DNA of 64,000 nucleotides from contig NZ_CP046703.1 of the NCBI RefSeq assembly GCF_009873495.1, positions 6,538,501 through 6,602,500 of the forward strand. The letters are read 5' to 3'. This document shows, in pieces, positions 33,920 to 43,317 of the stretch (positions are counted from its first letter, which is position 1; each line of letters begins with the position of its first letter). Origin of the DNA: Nostoc sp. ATCC 53789. Lineage in GTDB: Bacteria > Cyanobacteriota > Cyanobacteriia > Cyanobacteriales > Nostocaceae. A program made the translations under genes and the position numbers. The notes beneath the pieces are model-generated. The model was not told where the DNA came from, did not search any database, and worked only from the letters and a program-made list of their open reading frames with translations.

Positions 33920-34483
33920 ATGAAATTTAAGATTGTTGCTACCGTCGTTTTGTTAGCTTGTTTTGGGTTTGCAGAGCAGGCCCTGGCGTTAAATCAACTA
34001 GATTTAGATCAGTTGAAGGCAACAAATGCCTGTCCCAGGTGTAGTTTGAATGGTGCTGACCTAACTCAACTGAATCTAACTGGAGCAAATTTGCGAGGGG
34101 CTGACTTGAGTGGTGCAACATTATCTAAAGCTAATCTTACCAATGCCGATCTCACTGGTGCAAATTTAGAAGGTGCGATTCTGAATTCGGTCAATCTTAT
34201 AGGTGCTTCCTTAACCGGAGCAAATTTGAAATCAGCATCTCTAGAAAACGCTGATTTATCTTATGCCGGTTTCATCAGTGCCAATTTGGAAGCAGCAAAC
34301 TTAAAAGATGCTAAATTGCAGTTTACTAACTTTCGGGGGGCTAACTTCCGACTTACAACTATGGCGAATGGTGTCGTCACCTCCGATAAGCCCTATGGTT
34401 GGTCTTTAGAACGTCAAAATCCCAGAGAATGTAACGAGTTTAAACCCGAAAATACTCTAGGCACAACCTGTTATTCAAAATAA
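33920..34483 (+). CDS. Secreted pentapeptide-repeat protein
   Basis: 187 residues. Signal peptide MKFKIVATVVLLACFGFAEQ followed by ALA-type cleavage, then about 20 A(D/N)LXX pentapeptides (ADLTQLNLTGANLRGADLSG and onward to ANLKDAKLQ) that build a right-handed quadrilateral beta-helix. A cysteine pair (CPRC) precedes the repeats and two further cysteines lie near the C-terminus (PRECNEF, TTCYS). Probably periplasmic. The function of this class in cyanobacteria is not known. Confidence 0.88.
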   Translation: MKFKIVATVVLLACFGFAEQALALNQLDLDQLKATNACPRCSLNGADLTQLNLTGANLRGADLSGATLSKANLTNADLTGANLEGAILNSVNLIGASLTGANLKSASLENADLSYAGFISANLEAANLKDAKLQFTNFRGANFRLTTMANGVVTSDKPYGWSLERQNPRECNEFKPENTLGTTCYSK

Positions 34484-34500
34484 ATTGGGAATGGGGAATA

Positions 34501-34556
34501 GGGCATTGGGCATTGGGCATTGGGCATTGGGCATTGGGCATTGGGCATTGGGCATT
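34501..34556 (+). repeat. Eight tandem GGGCATT heptamers
   Basis: 56 bp made of exactly eight copies of GGGCATT. It is a typical Nostoc STRR. Further C-rich units (CCCCTGC/CCTCCCC) occur at about 34838-34882. The gap 34484-34967 shows no gene besides these repeats. Confidence 0.9.
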
Positions 34557-34967
34557 GAACATGAACAAGAGACAAGGGAGACAAGGAAGAGGGGGAGACA
34601 AGAGGAGACTTGTTCAATAATTCCCCCTGCCTCCCCAGGGCTGATTCATTGCATTTCAAACAGGATTTGTCAAGATGTTTAGCGAGAAAATTCTAAGTAA
34701 GCGTGACGAAGAGATGAACATTTAAGCACTGAAATATCAGTCAAATAGTTGGTTTCATCGGCAAGCTAGTAACAAAATAACTAATTTTTAATCGCTAGAA
34801 CCCTTGATTTTTAAAGCTCTTTAGGGAATGAATCAGCCCTCCCCTGCTTCCCCTGCCTCCCCTGCCCCCTTGCCCCCTGCCCCTTCACCTATCCTGGTAT
34901 AGCAAAAGCATTTTGTTTGTTAATGGTTCTTTATCATGGGAAAAAAGCTTGTAGATTAATTGAATCG

Positions 34968-36152
34968 ATGCTTACCCATATTAAAGACTTAGCAACAAAA
35001 CTAGCGCCTCGCTTAATTGAAATTCGCCGCCACATCCACTCTCATCCAGAACTCAGTGGTCAAGAGTACCAAACAGCAGCCTTCGTAGCTGGTGTTTTGT
35101 CTTCCAGTGGTTTGCACGTACAAGAGGGAGTTGGCAAAACGGGCGTAGTTGGAGAACTCCAAGGCACTGGTCAGAATGACCGTTTATTGGCAATTCGCAC
35201 TGATATGGATGCCTTGCCAATTCAAGAGGGCACAAATTTAGAATATGCCTCTCGCGCAGAGGGTGTTATGCACGCTTGTGGTCACGATGTTCATACCACA
35301 GTAGGGTTAGGAACAGCAATGGTTCTATCCCAGATGGCAGAAGAATTGGGTGGGAAAGTGCGGTTTCTATTTCAACCAGCCGAAGAAATTGCTCAAGGGG
35401 CAACCTGGATGGTGAAAGATGGGGCGATGAAAAACGTCTCAGCTGTATTAGGGGTTCATGTTTTCCCTTCTATACCCGCAGGATCTATTGGCGTGCGTTA
35501 CGGGGCTTTAACAGCCGCCGCAGATGATTTAGAAATTCTAATTATGGGAGAATCTGGGCACGGGGCGCGTCCTCATGAGGCCATTGATGCAATTTGGATT
35601 GCTTGCCAAGTTATTACTGCATTGCAACAAGCCATCAGCCGAACGCAGAACCCCTTGCGTCCTGTAGTATTGAGTATCGGGAAGATTAATGGTGGCAGAG
35701 CGCCGAATATAATTGCTGATAAAGTGCAATTATTGGGAACCGTGCGATCGCTCCATCCCGAAACCCGTGCCCACCTCCCGATCTGGATTGAAAACATTGT
35801 ATCTAATGTTTGCCAGACCTACGGGGCAAAGTATCAAGTCAATTATCGCCAGGGTGTACCCAGTGTTCAAAATGATTATGCTTTGACGCAATTGTTACAA
35901 TCAGCCGCAGAAGAAGCGTGGAGTAGCGATCGCGTTCAAGTTTTACCCGAACCTTCCCTTGGTGCTGAAGATTTTTCTATGTATTTGGAACACGCCCCTG
36001 GTTCCATGTTTCGTTTGGGTGTCGGCTACAAAGAAAGAATCATTAACCACCCATTACACCATCCCCAATTTGAAGTTGATGAATCTGCCATTATCACTGG
36101 GGTTGTAACTATGGCATACACCGCTTATAAATACTGTCAGCAAAATTTTTAA
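34968..36152 (+). CDS. M20 family amidohydrolase (N-acyl-amino-acid / IAA-amino-acid hydrolase type)
   Basis: About 394 residues. A di-zinc M20D peptidase that removes acyl groups from N-acyl or conjugated amino acids. Signature residues are in RRHIHSHPELSGQE, RTDMDALPIQE, the Cys-His metal site MHACGHDVHTTVGLG, FLFQPAEE and LGAEDFSMYLE. The lid or dimerisation domain contains ESGHGARPHEAIDAI. I prefer the ATG at 34968 (MLTHIKDLATKL), as family members start near here; an ATG at 34923 and a TTG at 34917 are alternatives, and none has a clear ribosome site. A strong terminator overlaps its stop codon. Confidence 0.9.
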   Translation: MLTHIKDLATKLAPRLIEIRRHIHSHPELSGQEYQTAAFVAGVLSSSGLHVQEGVGKTGVVGELQGTGQNDRLLAIRTDMDALPIQEGTNLEYASRAEGVMHACGHDVHTTVGLGTAMVLSQMAEELGGKVRFLFQPAEEIAQGATWMVKDGAMKNVSAVLGVHVFPSIPAGSIGVRYGALTAAADDLEILIMGESGHGARPHEAIDAIWIACQVITALQQAISRTQNPLRPVVLSIGKINGGRAPNIIADKVQLLGTVRSLHPETRAHLPIWIENIVSNVCQTYGAKYQVNYRQGVPSVQNDYALTQLLQSAAEEAWSSDRVQVLPEPSLGAEDFSMYLEHAPGSMFRLGVGYKERIINHPLHHPQFEVDESAIITGVVTMAYTAYKYCQQNF

Positions 36153-36192
36153 ACAAAAGCTCCCAGCACATGAGGACTGGGAGCTTTTGTTT
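36151..36192. terminator. Strong bidirectional terminator
   Basis: A perfect 16-bp stem (AAACAAAAGCTCCCAG at 36151-36166, complement at 36177-36192) with a 10-nt loop, A-rich on one side and T-rich on the other. It sits between the convergent M20 peptidase and hemerythrin genes and can serve both. Confidence 0.92.
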
Positions 36193-36233
36193 AACTAACT
36201 TGTTTTAGCGGATATAGAAAGCTCGAAAGCATC

Positions 36234-37286
36234 CTACACATTAGATTCGCTAACAACACCTAACTTTTGTTGAATTCGGGTCTTAGCGGCTTTGAATTCA
36301 GTAGCCAGTTGTTCACTTTGATCGCTGCTCAAGTTGTTACGAATAGCAGCAAACATTGTGCTTTCTTCTTGACGAATGTGGTCGCCAACAGCTTCCATAA
36401 GCTGTCTAACTTGATTTTTGAATTCAGATGAAGAAGGGCTGATAGCCTTAATTTGCTCTAACACCCGCTTCATCTCCGCTTGCTCGTCAAACAGTTCTTG
36501 GGTGTTATCTTGACCGTAGAAAGGACGTACTCTTGGATAGACTACTTCCTCTTCAGCTTCAGCGTGGGCAGTTAAATCCTTGTAAATTTGACCAAAGTAC
36601 TCTTGAATCTTTTGTGGATTGTTACTTTGTAGTAATTCCGTGAACAAGGTATTTACTTTGTTGTGATCGAGGCGAAGGGCATCTTGAATATTCAGATCCT
36701 TTTTGTCACTGGTTTGAGTGACAGCGCTACCTACTACACCACTGACTGCGGCCATAGCGTCTTGAACACGCGCCCAAATTCCTTGATCTGCATCTTGTCC
36801 AGTGAGTTCACGGACACCTAAAATTTCCAGAATGCCTTTGAGTTGTTCTTGGTGAGCGCGGTTCTCAAAGTTAATGGTATTCAAAGGTGCGATCGCTAAC
36901 AACACATCAGCACCAACTTTTTGAGCAGCCTTGTGAACTATCAAGCCACTCATTACTAGTTGATGCTTCAGCAATTCATGCTGAGATACTTTTTCATACA
37001 GGCTCAACTCAGAACCTTTGAACAATTCACGAGCTTTTTCAATGAATTGTGTAACATTTTTTTTGGGTTCAGCCTGAATGCCATACTGACCAATTATAGT
37101 TTCGAGAACGCCAAGATTTTTTTCATCATCTTTGAGGAAATTTCGGATGCGATCGGCAATTTCGGCATCGAGTCCTTCTCTCAAAAGCGATTGTTCATTT
37201 TCGATAACCAACTGTTGAAGTGCTTTGATACTTGCCAATTTCACAGCAATAGCATTGCGTTTCGTATCATCTAAAGTAGCTACCAT
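36234..37286 (-). CDS. Hemerythrin HHE-domain protein with ferritin-like N-terminus
   Basis: 350 residues, all helical. The C-terminal 150 residues are a hemerythrin domain that binds a di-iron centre for oxygen or nitric-oxide sensing or storage: LRLDHNKVNTLFTEL, HAEAEEEVVYPRV, LFDEQAEMKRVL and DHIRQEESTMF supply the His/Glu ligands. The first 180 residues form a separate helical bundle with HELLKHQLVMSGLIVHKAAQ, resembling a DUF892/ferritin-like bundle. This two-bundle protein is typical of cyanobacteria. A role in iron or redox stress is likely by family only. Confidence 0.88.
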   Translation of the reverse strand: MVATLDDTKRNAIAVKLASIKALQQLVIENEQSLLREGLDAEIADRIRNFLKDDEKNLGVLETIIGQYGIQAEPKKNVTQFIEKARELFKGSELSLYEKVSQHELLKHQLVMSGLIVHKAAQKVGADVLLAIAPLNTINFENRAHQEQLKGILEILGVRELTGQDADQGIWARVQDAMAAVSGVVGSAVTQTSDKKDLNIQDALRLDHNKVNTLFTELLQSNNPQKIQEYFGQIYKDLTAHAEAEEEVVYPRVRPFYGQDNTQELFDEQAEMKRVLEQIKAISPSSSEFKNQVRQLMEAVGDHIRQEESTMFAAIRNNLSSDQSEQLATEFKAAKTRIQQKLGVVSESNV

Positions 37287-37565
37287 CCGTAGTTCTCCTC
37301 GGCAAAGTGTTCATAATTATTACTGATATAACCTTGACACACAGCTTAGGGAGATTCCCTCTTTCTTTTGAGTGATAGCTCTCATGACTCTGGGTAGAAA
37401 AAACTTTAGCGTTACACAACAGAAATAAAAATTAAAGCGATCGCCCCGATTTATAGTTCTAAATTAGGAACAGATATTCTGTATTACATCCAAATTGAAC
37501 AGATAAACAAATTAGCCAATTTGGAAGCAATCTATATCTTTGGAATGAAAATTAATATCAAAAAA

Positions 37566-39032
37566 TTACTTCTTATTCAAGAGGGCAAAATCATAATCAG
37601 TTCCAGAAGAACAACGCCCACAACGCTCGATTTTGACTAGTAAAGCTTCTCCTTGGCGCTCACCTGAAGGCGAAAACTTAATCATTCCTGTGGCTCCAGA
37701 AGTTGAAAAATCGCTATTAGACAATACCTTTTGCAACCCTTCGCGGGTGTTATCTTGTTTCAAGCCAGTGATAATTACTTGGAGTGCATCATAAGCTCCG
37801 GCTGTTCTCTGATTTACCCTTGCATTCCAAAGCTTAAAGGCATTTTCTGCAAATGGATTATCTTTATTAGCATCACGATGCCAATACACAGGTAGTACCA
37901 TTCCTTCGAGATCCGTGCCATTTTGCAAAGTTGTTGAACTGTACATAGTTTCGGAAGCAAAGAGAGGTTTTCTGCCTTTAACCTCTTGTGCTACTTTGGT
38001 GGCAAAATATATATTTCTGACTGAAGGTAATAGTAAAAAGCCACTGGCGTTTTCTGTTTCTATAGCTTTATCTACAAAAGCTTTATAGTCCAAATCTTTG
38101 TCTGCCAAATTGCAAGGCGTGTTAATAACCTTACTTCCATATTTTTGGAGAGCTTGAGTGTACTGTTCTACAAGTATCTGATTAGATGAGGAACCTGAAT
38201 TATCTCTTGAGCTACGAATATCGCCACAAATAGCAACATTTCTTCCCTGTCGAGCAATGTAGCGAGCATGAGTATCTACTAAATTATCATATAGCGGATT
38301 TACATGAAATAAGTAGTTAGTTGTGGAACTATTTGGCTGACTACTTAGTGCATTATTATCTAACTTTTCTTGATTTTCGGCTTGAGTTGGCCGCTCGACA
38401 GGAAAGACTAACACCAAGTGCTTTTCATTATAAATTGCAGCATTACGTCTAACTCCCACTGCTGCCACGATACTTTTGTCTTGAAATAATTCATTATCTA
38501 ATCGTGCAAAATCTTCTCTATTTTCAGCACTAGCAATTACAATTTGTAGCTTCTTACCATCAATTCCTCCTTGGTTATTAATTTCATTTTGAGCTTGAGC
38601 TACACCACGCAAAATTTCTTCTGATAAATTAGAGTCAAAATTAATTGATGCTATCACAGCAACTTTTAGAGCGCTATACTTATCTCGTGCAATTTTAGCG
38701 TTATTTAAATAAATTAGAGTTTCTGGGTCATTAGGATTATTTTTTAAGGAAGCGCTAAACTTTTGAACAGCAGTGGTAAAATCTTTTTGCTCAAAAGCTT
38801 TAACCCCATCTGTTTTATCAGGATATGTTTGCACTTTCAACAAAATTCTTGTACCCAAATTCATCAATGGAGGCTTATTCTTAACTTCACTTGAACTAGA
38901 TGTGGGGTTGTTTAATGATGTTATTATGATACTAGAAGAAAGTTGCCTAATTGCCCACAAAATAGCTGCTACCATTACTCCAGCCAGCCCCAAAGAAATA
39001 AGCAACTTCAGGTTCTCTTTTTTATTTGTCAT
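37566..39032 (-). CDS. Membrane-anchored periplasmic-binding protein (Peripla_BP_6) with TPR
   Basis: 488 residues. One N-terminal transmembrane helix (LKLLISLGLAGVMVAAILWAIR), a TPR-like hairpin (GVKAFEQKDFTTAVQKFSASLKNNPNDPETL) and then a type I periplasmic-binding domain of the branched-chain amino-acid class (ALKVAVIASINFDSNLSEEILRGVAQAQNEIN, NRAAIYNEKHLV, YDALQVIITGLKQ). No permease or ATPase is near, so it probably senses a ligand and does not feed a transporter. It lies 72 bp downstream of a Ser/Thr kinase gene in the same direction, so they are likely a receptor-kinase pair. Confidence 0.85.
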   Translation of the reverse strand: MTNKKENLKLLISLGLAGVMVAAILWAIRQLSSSIIITSLNNPTSSSSEVKNKPPLMNLGTRILLKVQTYPDKTDGVKAFEQKDFTTAVQKFSASLKNNPNDPETLIYLNNAKIARDKYSALKVAVIASINFDSNLSEEILRGVAQAQNEINNQGGIDGKKLQIVIASAENREDFARLDNELFQDKSIVAAVGVRRNAAIYNEKHLVLVFPVERPTQAENQEKLDNNALSSQPNSSTTNYLFHVNPLYDNLVDTHARYIARQGRNVAICGDIRSSRDNSGSSSNQILVEQYTQALQKYGSKVINTPCNLADKDLDYKAFVDKAIETENASGFLLLPSVRNIYFATKVAQEVKGRKPLFASETMYSSTTLQNGTDLEGMVLPVYWHRDANKDNPFAENAFKLWNARVNQRTAGAYDALQVIITGLKQDNTREGLQKVLSNSDFSTSGATGMIKFSPSGERQGEALLVKIERCGRCSSGTDYDFALLNKK

Positions 39033-39104
39033 GAATAATACTCCAAGTTATACAAAGCTTATTAAAAATCAAGGTTTAGTGAAAAATTAACCTATACTTA
39101 AATT

Positions 39105-40475
39105 TTAAAAATATTTAGAAATAAGTTTATTTATTATTTCTGACATACCCACAATGATAAGCGTCAAAAGACCTGCAAGAAAAACTAGCAATACTACAAG
39201 CAAAAGTCCATTAACTCCAGATTGGAGAAGATTATTTGTGAGCAAGTTTTTGAAAGTCAAGACAATTAGTGAATTTGCTATTATAGCAATCACAATTAAA
39301 TAAGTTTTTTCCAAAAGCGAACGAGATTGAATTAAGATTACCCCACCTAAAATTAGCAACCACAATCCAGAGCTAATCCAAGTAGTGCCTAAAAAACTAA
39401 TAAGTGCGATCGCTAACAATGAACTACCTGAACCTGTAATTATGGCTCCAGAGAATAATTTGCTATTAGAGAATCGTGGTAGATATCCAGTTGTTTTTTG
39501 TTGAGTTTGTGATTGTGACTCTAATAGTTTAGAAGGTGAAATGACTGTAGGAGGTAATGTATGCCTTAGTGGTGGTAGATTATTCAAGTCTTGTAAGACA
39601 GCCTGTGCAGACTGATAACGCTGCTCATGATTTTCTTGGAGTAATTTATCCAAAATCAATTCTAATTCTTGACTTATGGGTTGTGTCAAATGCTTTCGCC
39701 AACTAGAAGTCCAACCATAGCCTTGTTTGAGCCAGAAATTCGAGGGAGAAATATTTGTTAGTAGATGAAAGCAAGTTATGCCTAAACTATACATATCACT
39801 GGAAGGAAAAACTTTACCAAATTGCATTTGCTCAATTGGTGCGTAACCTAATGAACCAATAATTGTCCCAATTGCAGTGGTTGTAGTTTCCGCCTTTTGC
39901 TTTGAAACCCCAAAATCAATTAGTACTAACTTATTATCACTCTTACGGCGAATAATATTTTCTGGCTTAATATCTCGATGAATTATTTGCTGTTGATGTA
40001 TGGCAACCAGCACAGATAATAAATCATTCAAAAAAGATCGAATCTTAGCTTCATCAAAAAAACCGTATTGTTTTAACTCCTGCAACAGATTTTGACCTTC
40101 GATAAACTGCTGCACTAAATACAGATATTCACCTTCCTTAAAATATCCATACAAATTGGGAATTTGTAGATGTTCCCCTAATTCTTGTAGACGTTTTGCC
40201 TCTCGTTCAAACAATTGAGTTGCTTTTTGATGTGCGTGAGTACCTTGACTGCCATAAAATTGACTGAGAACCAGTTGCTTCACAACACATCGTTCATTTA
40301 GCTTGTCTATATCCTCTGCTACGTATGTGCGTGCAAACCCTCCTCTCCCTAATGGTGCGATAATGCGGTAACGATTTCTGAGTAGCGATCGCAACTGTGT
40401 CCCGCAACTGAGGCAGTAATTTGTACCATCAGGATTTTGGGGATTCTCGCAATTGGGGTTTAGGCAGCAGATCAT
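39105..40475 (-). CDS. Zinc-ribbon Ser/Thr protein kinase with C-terminal membrane spans
   Basis: 456 residues. N-terminal zinc ribbon (CLNPNCENPQNPDGTNYCLSCG), kinase domain with LGRGGFARTYVAED, CVVKQL, IIHRDIKPENIIRR, LIDFGVSK and APIEQMQFG, then a linker and four C-terminal hydrophobic spans (for example LFSGAIITGSGSSLLAIALISFLG and LVVLLVFLAGLLTLIIVG). It differs from the kinase at 31758 in its shorter membrane part. It is followed by a gene for a ligand-binding protein, which may provide its signal. Phosphorylation targets are unknown. Confidence 0.9.
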   Translation of the reverse strand: MICCLNPNCENPQNPDGTNYCLSCGTQLRSLLRNRYRIIAPLGRGGFARTYVAEDIDKLNERCVVKQLVLSQFYGSQGTHAHQKATQLFEREAKRLQELGEHLQIPNLYGYFKEGEYLYLVQQFIEGQNLLQELKQYGFFDEAKIRSFLNDLLSVLVAIHQQQIIHRDIKPENIIRRKSDNKLVLIDFGVSKQKAETTTTAIGTIIGSLGYAPIEQMQFGKVFPSSDMYSLGITCFHLLTNISPSNFWLKQGYGWTSSWRKHLTQPISQELELILDKLLQENHEQRYQSAQAVLQDLNNLPPLRHTLPPTVISPSKLLESQSQTQQKTTGYLPRFSNSKLFSGAIITGSGSSLLAIALISFLGTTWISSGLWLLILGGVILIQSRSLLEKTYLIVIAIIANSLIVLTFKNLLTNNLLQSGVNGLLLVVLLVFLAGLLTLIIVGMSEIINKLISKYF

Positions 40476-41323
40476 AATAATTATTTTATTGCTGTCAGTT
40501 TATTAATTTTAAATTATACCTTGAATTCCGTATAATCTCTGTACTGCAACGTTTCTACATGGACACTTATTGTAATTGCTGTAGAATATTGGCTAGCTTT
40601 ATCGCCTTATTAAAAAAATCTTGTTGAAACTTAGCAAAATGGAGCAGATTGCACTTTAGAATTCAAATTTTTTATGACAAGGTAATGCACACGCTGGTGG
40701 TATTTTGCAAAACACGTAATACCAAATCCAGCTTCACGTAATTTTTGAATTGTATATTTATCACTCTGTAATTGCTGTCCTCATAACTAAGCTATTATTC
40801 AAAACTCCAAAATGCTGATGTCAAATATCGCACAAGGTAGACTAATTTACAGAAGAAAATATATCTTAATGTACATAATTTCATAAGTTCATAGCGAATC
40901 CTCTTGAAAAACTCTGCATACCTTTCCCCAGCGTCCCTACCCTGTGGTAAGGCGTACCACTTCGTGGAAGCAAGCTACGCGTAGCGTCTCGTAGAGAAGT
41001 GCATCTGGTTTAATTTAAAACTGCTAATAATTAATGCAAATCTGTACTTAGGAAGTTTTAAACAGACATTTACCCACTGTTAAACTACATTCGGTTAAAT
41101 CTTCTAATAAAATCGGGTAAATAATTCAACGCTAAGTAAATATTCACCCTGCCTAACTTTCTCTCTTATGCAACCTTGACAAACCTCACCGCAATTGTGA
41201 CGATTACGCTAGAATTGTTAAAGGTTCTTTACAGAAATTGCTGATCATCCCCAATTCTGTTAAAACAGCCTAGCATTCAAATGTAAATCTAAAAACCCCC
41301 TCTAGAGTTCACCAAAAGCTTCT
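40476..41323. other. Long intergenic region upstream of typA
   Basis: 848 bp between divergent kinase and typA genes, AT-rich, without a convincing ORF. A structured repeat at about 40951-41003 contains CCACTTCGTGG and CTACGCGTAGCG hairpins, a type seen at many sites in Nostoc genomes. A non-coding RNA or long leader cannot be excluded. Confidence 0.4.
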
Positions 41324-43114
41324 ATGACGCTCCCAATTCGCAACGTCGCCATTATCGCCCACGTTGACCACGGCAAAACCACGCTGGTTGACGCACTCCT
41401 CAAACAATCCGGCATTTTCCGCGAAGGCGAAGACGTTCCGGATTGCGTTATGGACTCCAACGCCCTAGAACGGGAACGGGGTATTACTATCCTGTCCAAA
41501 AATACAGCAGTTCGTTACAAAGAAACACTAATCAATATTGTTGATACTCCTGGACACGCTGACTTTGGTGGCGAAGTTGAACGTGTACTCGGCATGGTTG
41601 ACGGATGTCTGCTGATTGTCGATGCCAACGAAGGCCCCATGCCCCAAACGCGCTTTGTTCTGAAAAAAGCTTTAGAAAAAGGGCTGCGCCCCATTGTTAT
41701 CATCAACAAAATCGATCGTGGTCAAACTGACCCCCACGTTGCTGTCGATAAAGTATTGGATCTGTTCTTGGAATTAGGGGCAGATGAAGACCAGTGTGAT
41801 TTTACCTATCTGTTTGCCTCCGGTATGGGAGGTTTCGCCAAGGAAAGCCTAGAAGCAGAATCGGTAGATATGCAACCCCTGTTTAATGCGATTCTGCAAC
41901 ACGTTCCACCACCAGTAGGCGACAGCAATAAGCCTCTGCAATTGCAAGTCACAACCCTAGATTATTCTGAATATCTGGGACGGATTGTGATTGGCAGAAT
42001 CCACAACGGTACTATCCGCGCAGGGCAGCAAGCAGCTCTGGTAACAGAAAATGGTACTATTGTCAAGGGCAAAATTACCAAATTGATGGGTTTCGATGGA
42101 CTGAAGCGCGTAGAGATGGAAGAAGCTACCGCAGGTTATATTGTCGCGGTGGCTGGTTTCGCTGATGCTTATATTGGGGAAACGATTACTGACCCCAATG
42201 AACCGCAAGCTTTACCACTAATTAAAGTGGATGAACCAACCTTGCAAATGGCCTTTTGGGTGAATGATTCGCCCTTTGCTGGTCAAGAAGGTAAGTTGGT
42301 GACATCAAGACAAATACGCGATCGCCTATTCCGCGAACTTGAAACCAACGTTGCTTTGCGTGTCGAAGAAACCGATTCTCCCGATAAATTCCTCGTTTCC
42401 GGTCGTGGTGAACTTCACCTGGGTATCTTAATTGAAACCATGCGTCGGGAAGGCTTCGAGTTTCAGGTGTCTCAGCCACAGGTAATTTACCGCGAAATCA
42501 ACGGTCAACCTTGCGAACCCTTTGAACTCTTGGTGTTAGACATTCCTGCTGATGGTGTGGGTAGCTGTATTGAACGCCTGGGACAACGCAAAGGCGAAAT
42601 GCAAGATATGCAACCAGGTAGTGGCGATCGCACCCAGTTAGAGTTTGTCATTCCCGCCCGTGGATTGATTGGTTTCCGGGGTGAATTCATGCGGATGACT
42701 CGTGGTGAAGGCATCATGAACCACAGCTTCTTAGACTACCGTCAAATTAGTGGCGACATTGAAGCCCGTAACAAAGGCGTTTTAATCTCCTTCGAAGAAG
42801 GCGTTTCTACCTTCTACGCAATGAGAAATGCCGAAGATAGAGGAGCATTCTTTATTACTCCCGGCACAAAGGTTTACAGAGGTATGATCGTGGGAGAACA
42901 CAATCGTTCCCAAGATTTGGAATTGAATATCTGTAAGACCAAGCAGTTAACCAACCACCGGGCTGCTGGTGGCGATGAATTAGTACAACTGCAAGCGCCG
43001 ATAGACATGAGCCTAGAGCGTGCTTTGGAATACATTGGCCCCGATGAATTGGTGGAAGTTACACCTCAATCAATTCGTCTGCGGAAGATGTCGAAGAAGT
43101 TAGCGAAACGGTAA
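41324..43114 (+). CDS. typA: Translational GTPase TypA/BipA
   Basis: 596 residues, the family length. A ribosome-binding GTPase of the EF-G class needed for stress-adapted ribosome function. G-motifs: G1 AHVDHGKTTL, G2 ERERGITILSK, G3 DTPGHADF and G4 NKID. The C-terminal domain has the TypA-specific RGELHLGILIETMRREG..SQP and RGLIGFRGEF. A Rho-independent terminator follows the stop, so the gene is monocistronic. Confidence 0.98.
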   Translation: MTLPIRNVAIIAHVDHGKTTLVDALLKQSGIFREGEDVPDCVMDSNALERERGITILSKNTAVRYKETLINIVDTPGHADFGGEVERVLGMVDGCLLIVDANEGPMPQTRFVLKKALEKGLRPIVIINKIDRGQTDPHVAVDKVLDLFLELGADEDQCDFTYLFASGMGGFAKESLEAESVDMQPLFNAILQHVPPPVGDSNKPLQLQVTTLDYSEYLGRIVIGRIHNGTIRAGQQAALVTENGTIVKGKITKLMGFDGLKRVEMEEATAGYIVAVAGFADAYIGETITDPNEPQALPLIKVDEPTLQMAFWVNDSPFAGQEGKLVTSRQIRDRLFRELETNVALRVEETDSPDKFLVSGRGELHLGILIETMRREGFEFQVSQPQVIYREINGQPCEPFELLVLDIPADGVGSCIERLGQRKGEMQDMQPGSGDRTQLEFVIPARGLIGFRGEFMRMTRGEGIMNHSFLDYRQISGDIEARNKGVLISFEEGVSTFYAMRNAEDRGAFFITPGTKVYRGMIVGEHNRSQDLELNICKTKQLTNHRAAGGDELVQLQAPIDMSLERALEYIGPDELVEVTPQSIRLRKMSKKLAKR

Positions 43115-43140
43115 GTCAAGCTATAACTTAATTGATTTAG

Positions 43141-43166
43141 AAAGCCCGCTAATGCGGGCTTTTTGT
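43141..43166 (+). terminator. Terminator of typA
   Basis: AAAGCCCGC (43141-43149) and GCGGGCTTT (43154-43162) with tetraloop TAAT and a following T-rich run. Confidence 0.95.
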
Positions 43167-43317
43167 TTTGTTATCTACTGTATTTTGTTTAAATTATTCC
43201 GCATCAAATAGAAGTGCAATCTAAACTGCATTGACGTTATATGTGAGGAAATTTTGGGCATTCTATAAATAGAATTTGCTGATTAAAATTCTTCACAATA
43301 TAACTGTACATCTAGCA

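Noticed and set aside
34501..34556. Regular GGGCATT tandem array as a possible CRISPR
   Set aside because: Seven-base units with no spacers and no cas genes; it is a short tandem repeat.
40951..41003. Possible small RNA upstream of typA
   Set aside because: The hairpins are a dispersed repeat type common in Nostoc genomes, and there is no promoter/terminator pair to support an RNA gene.
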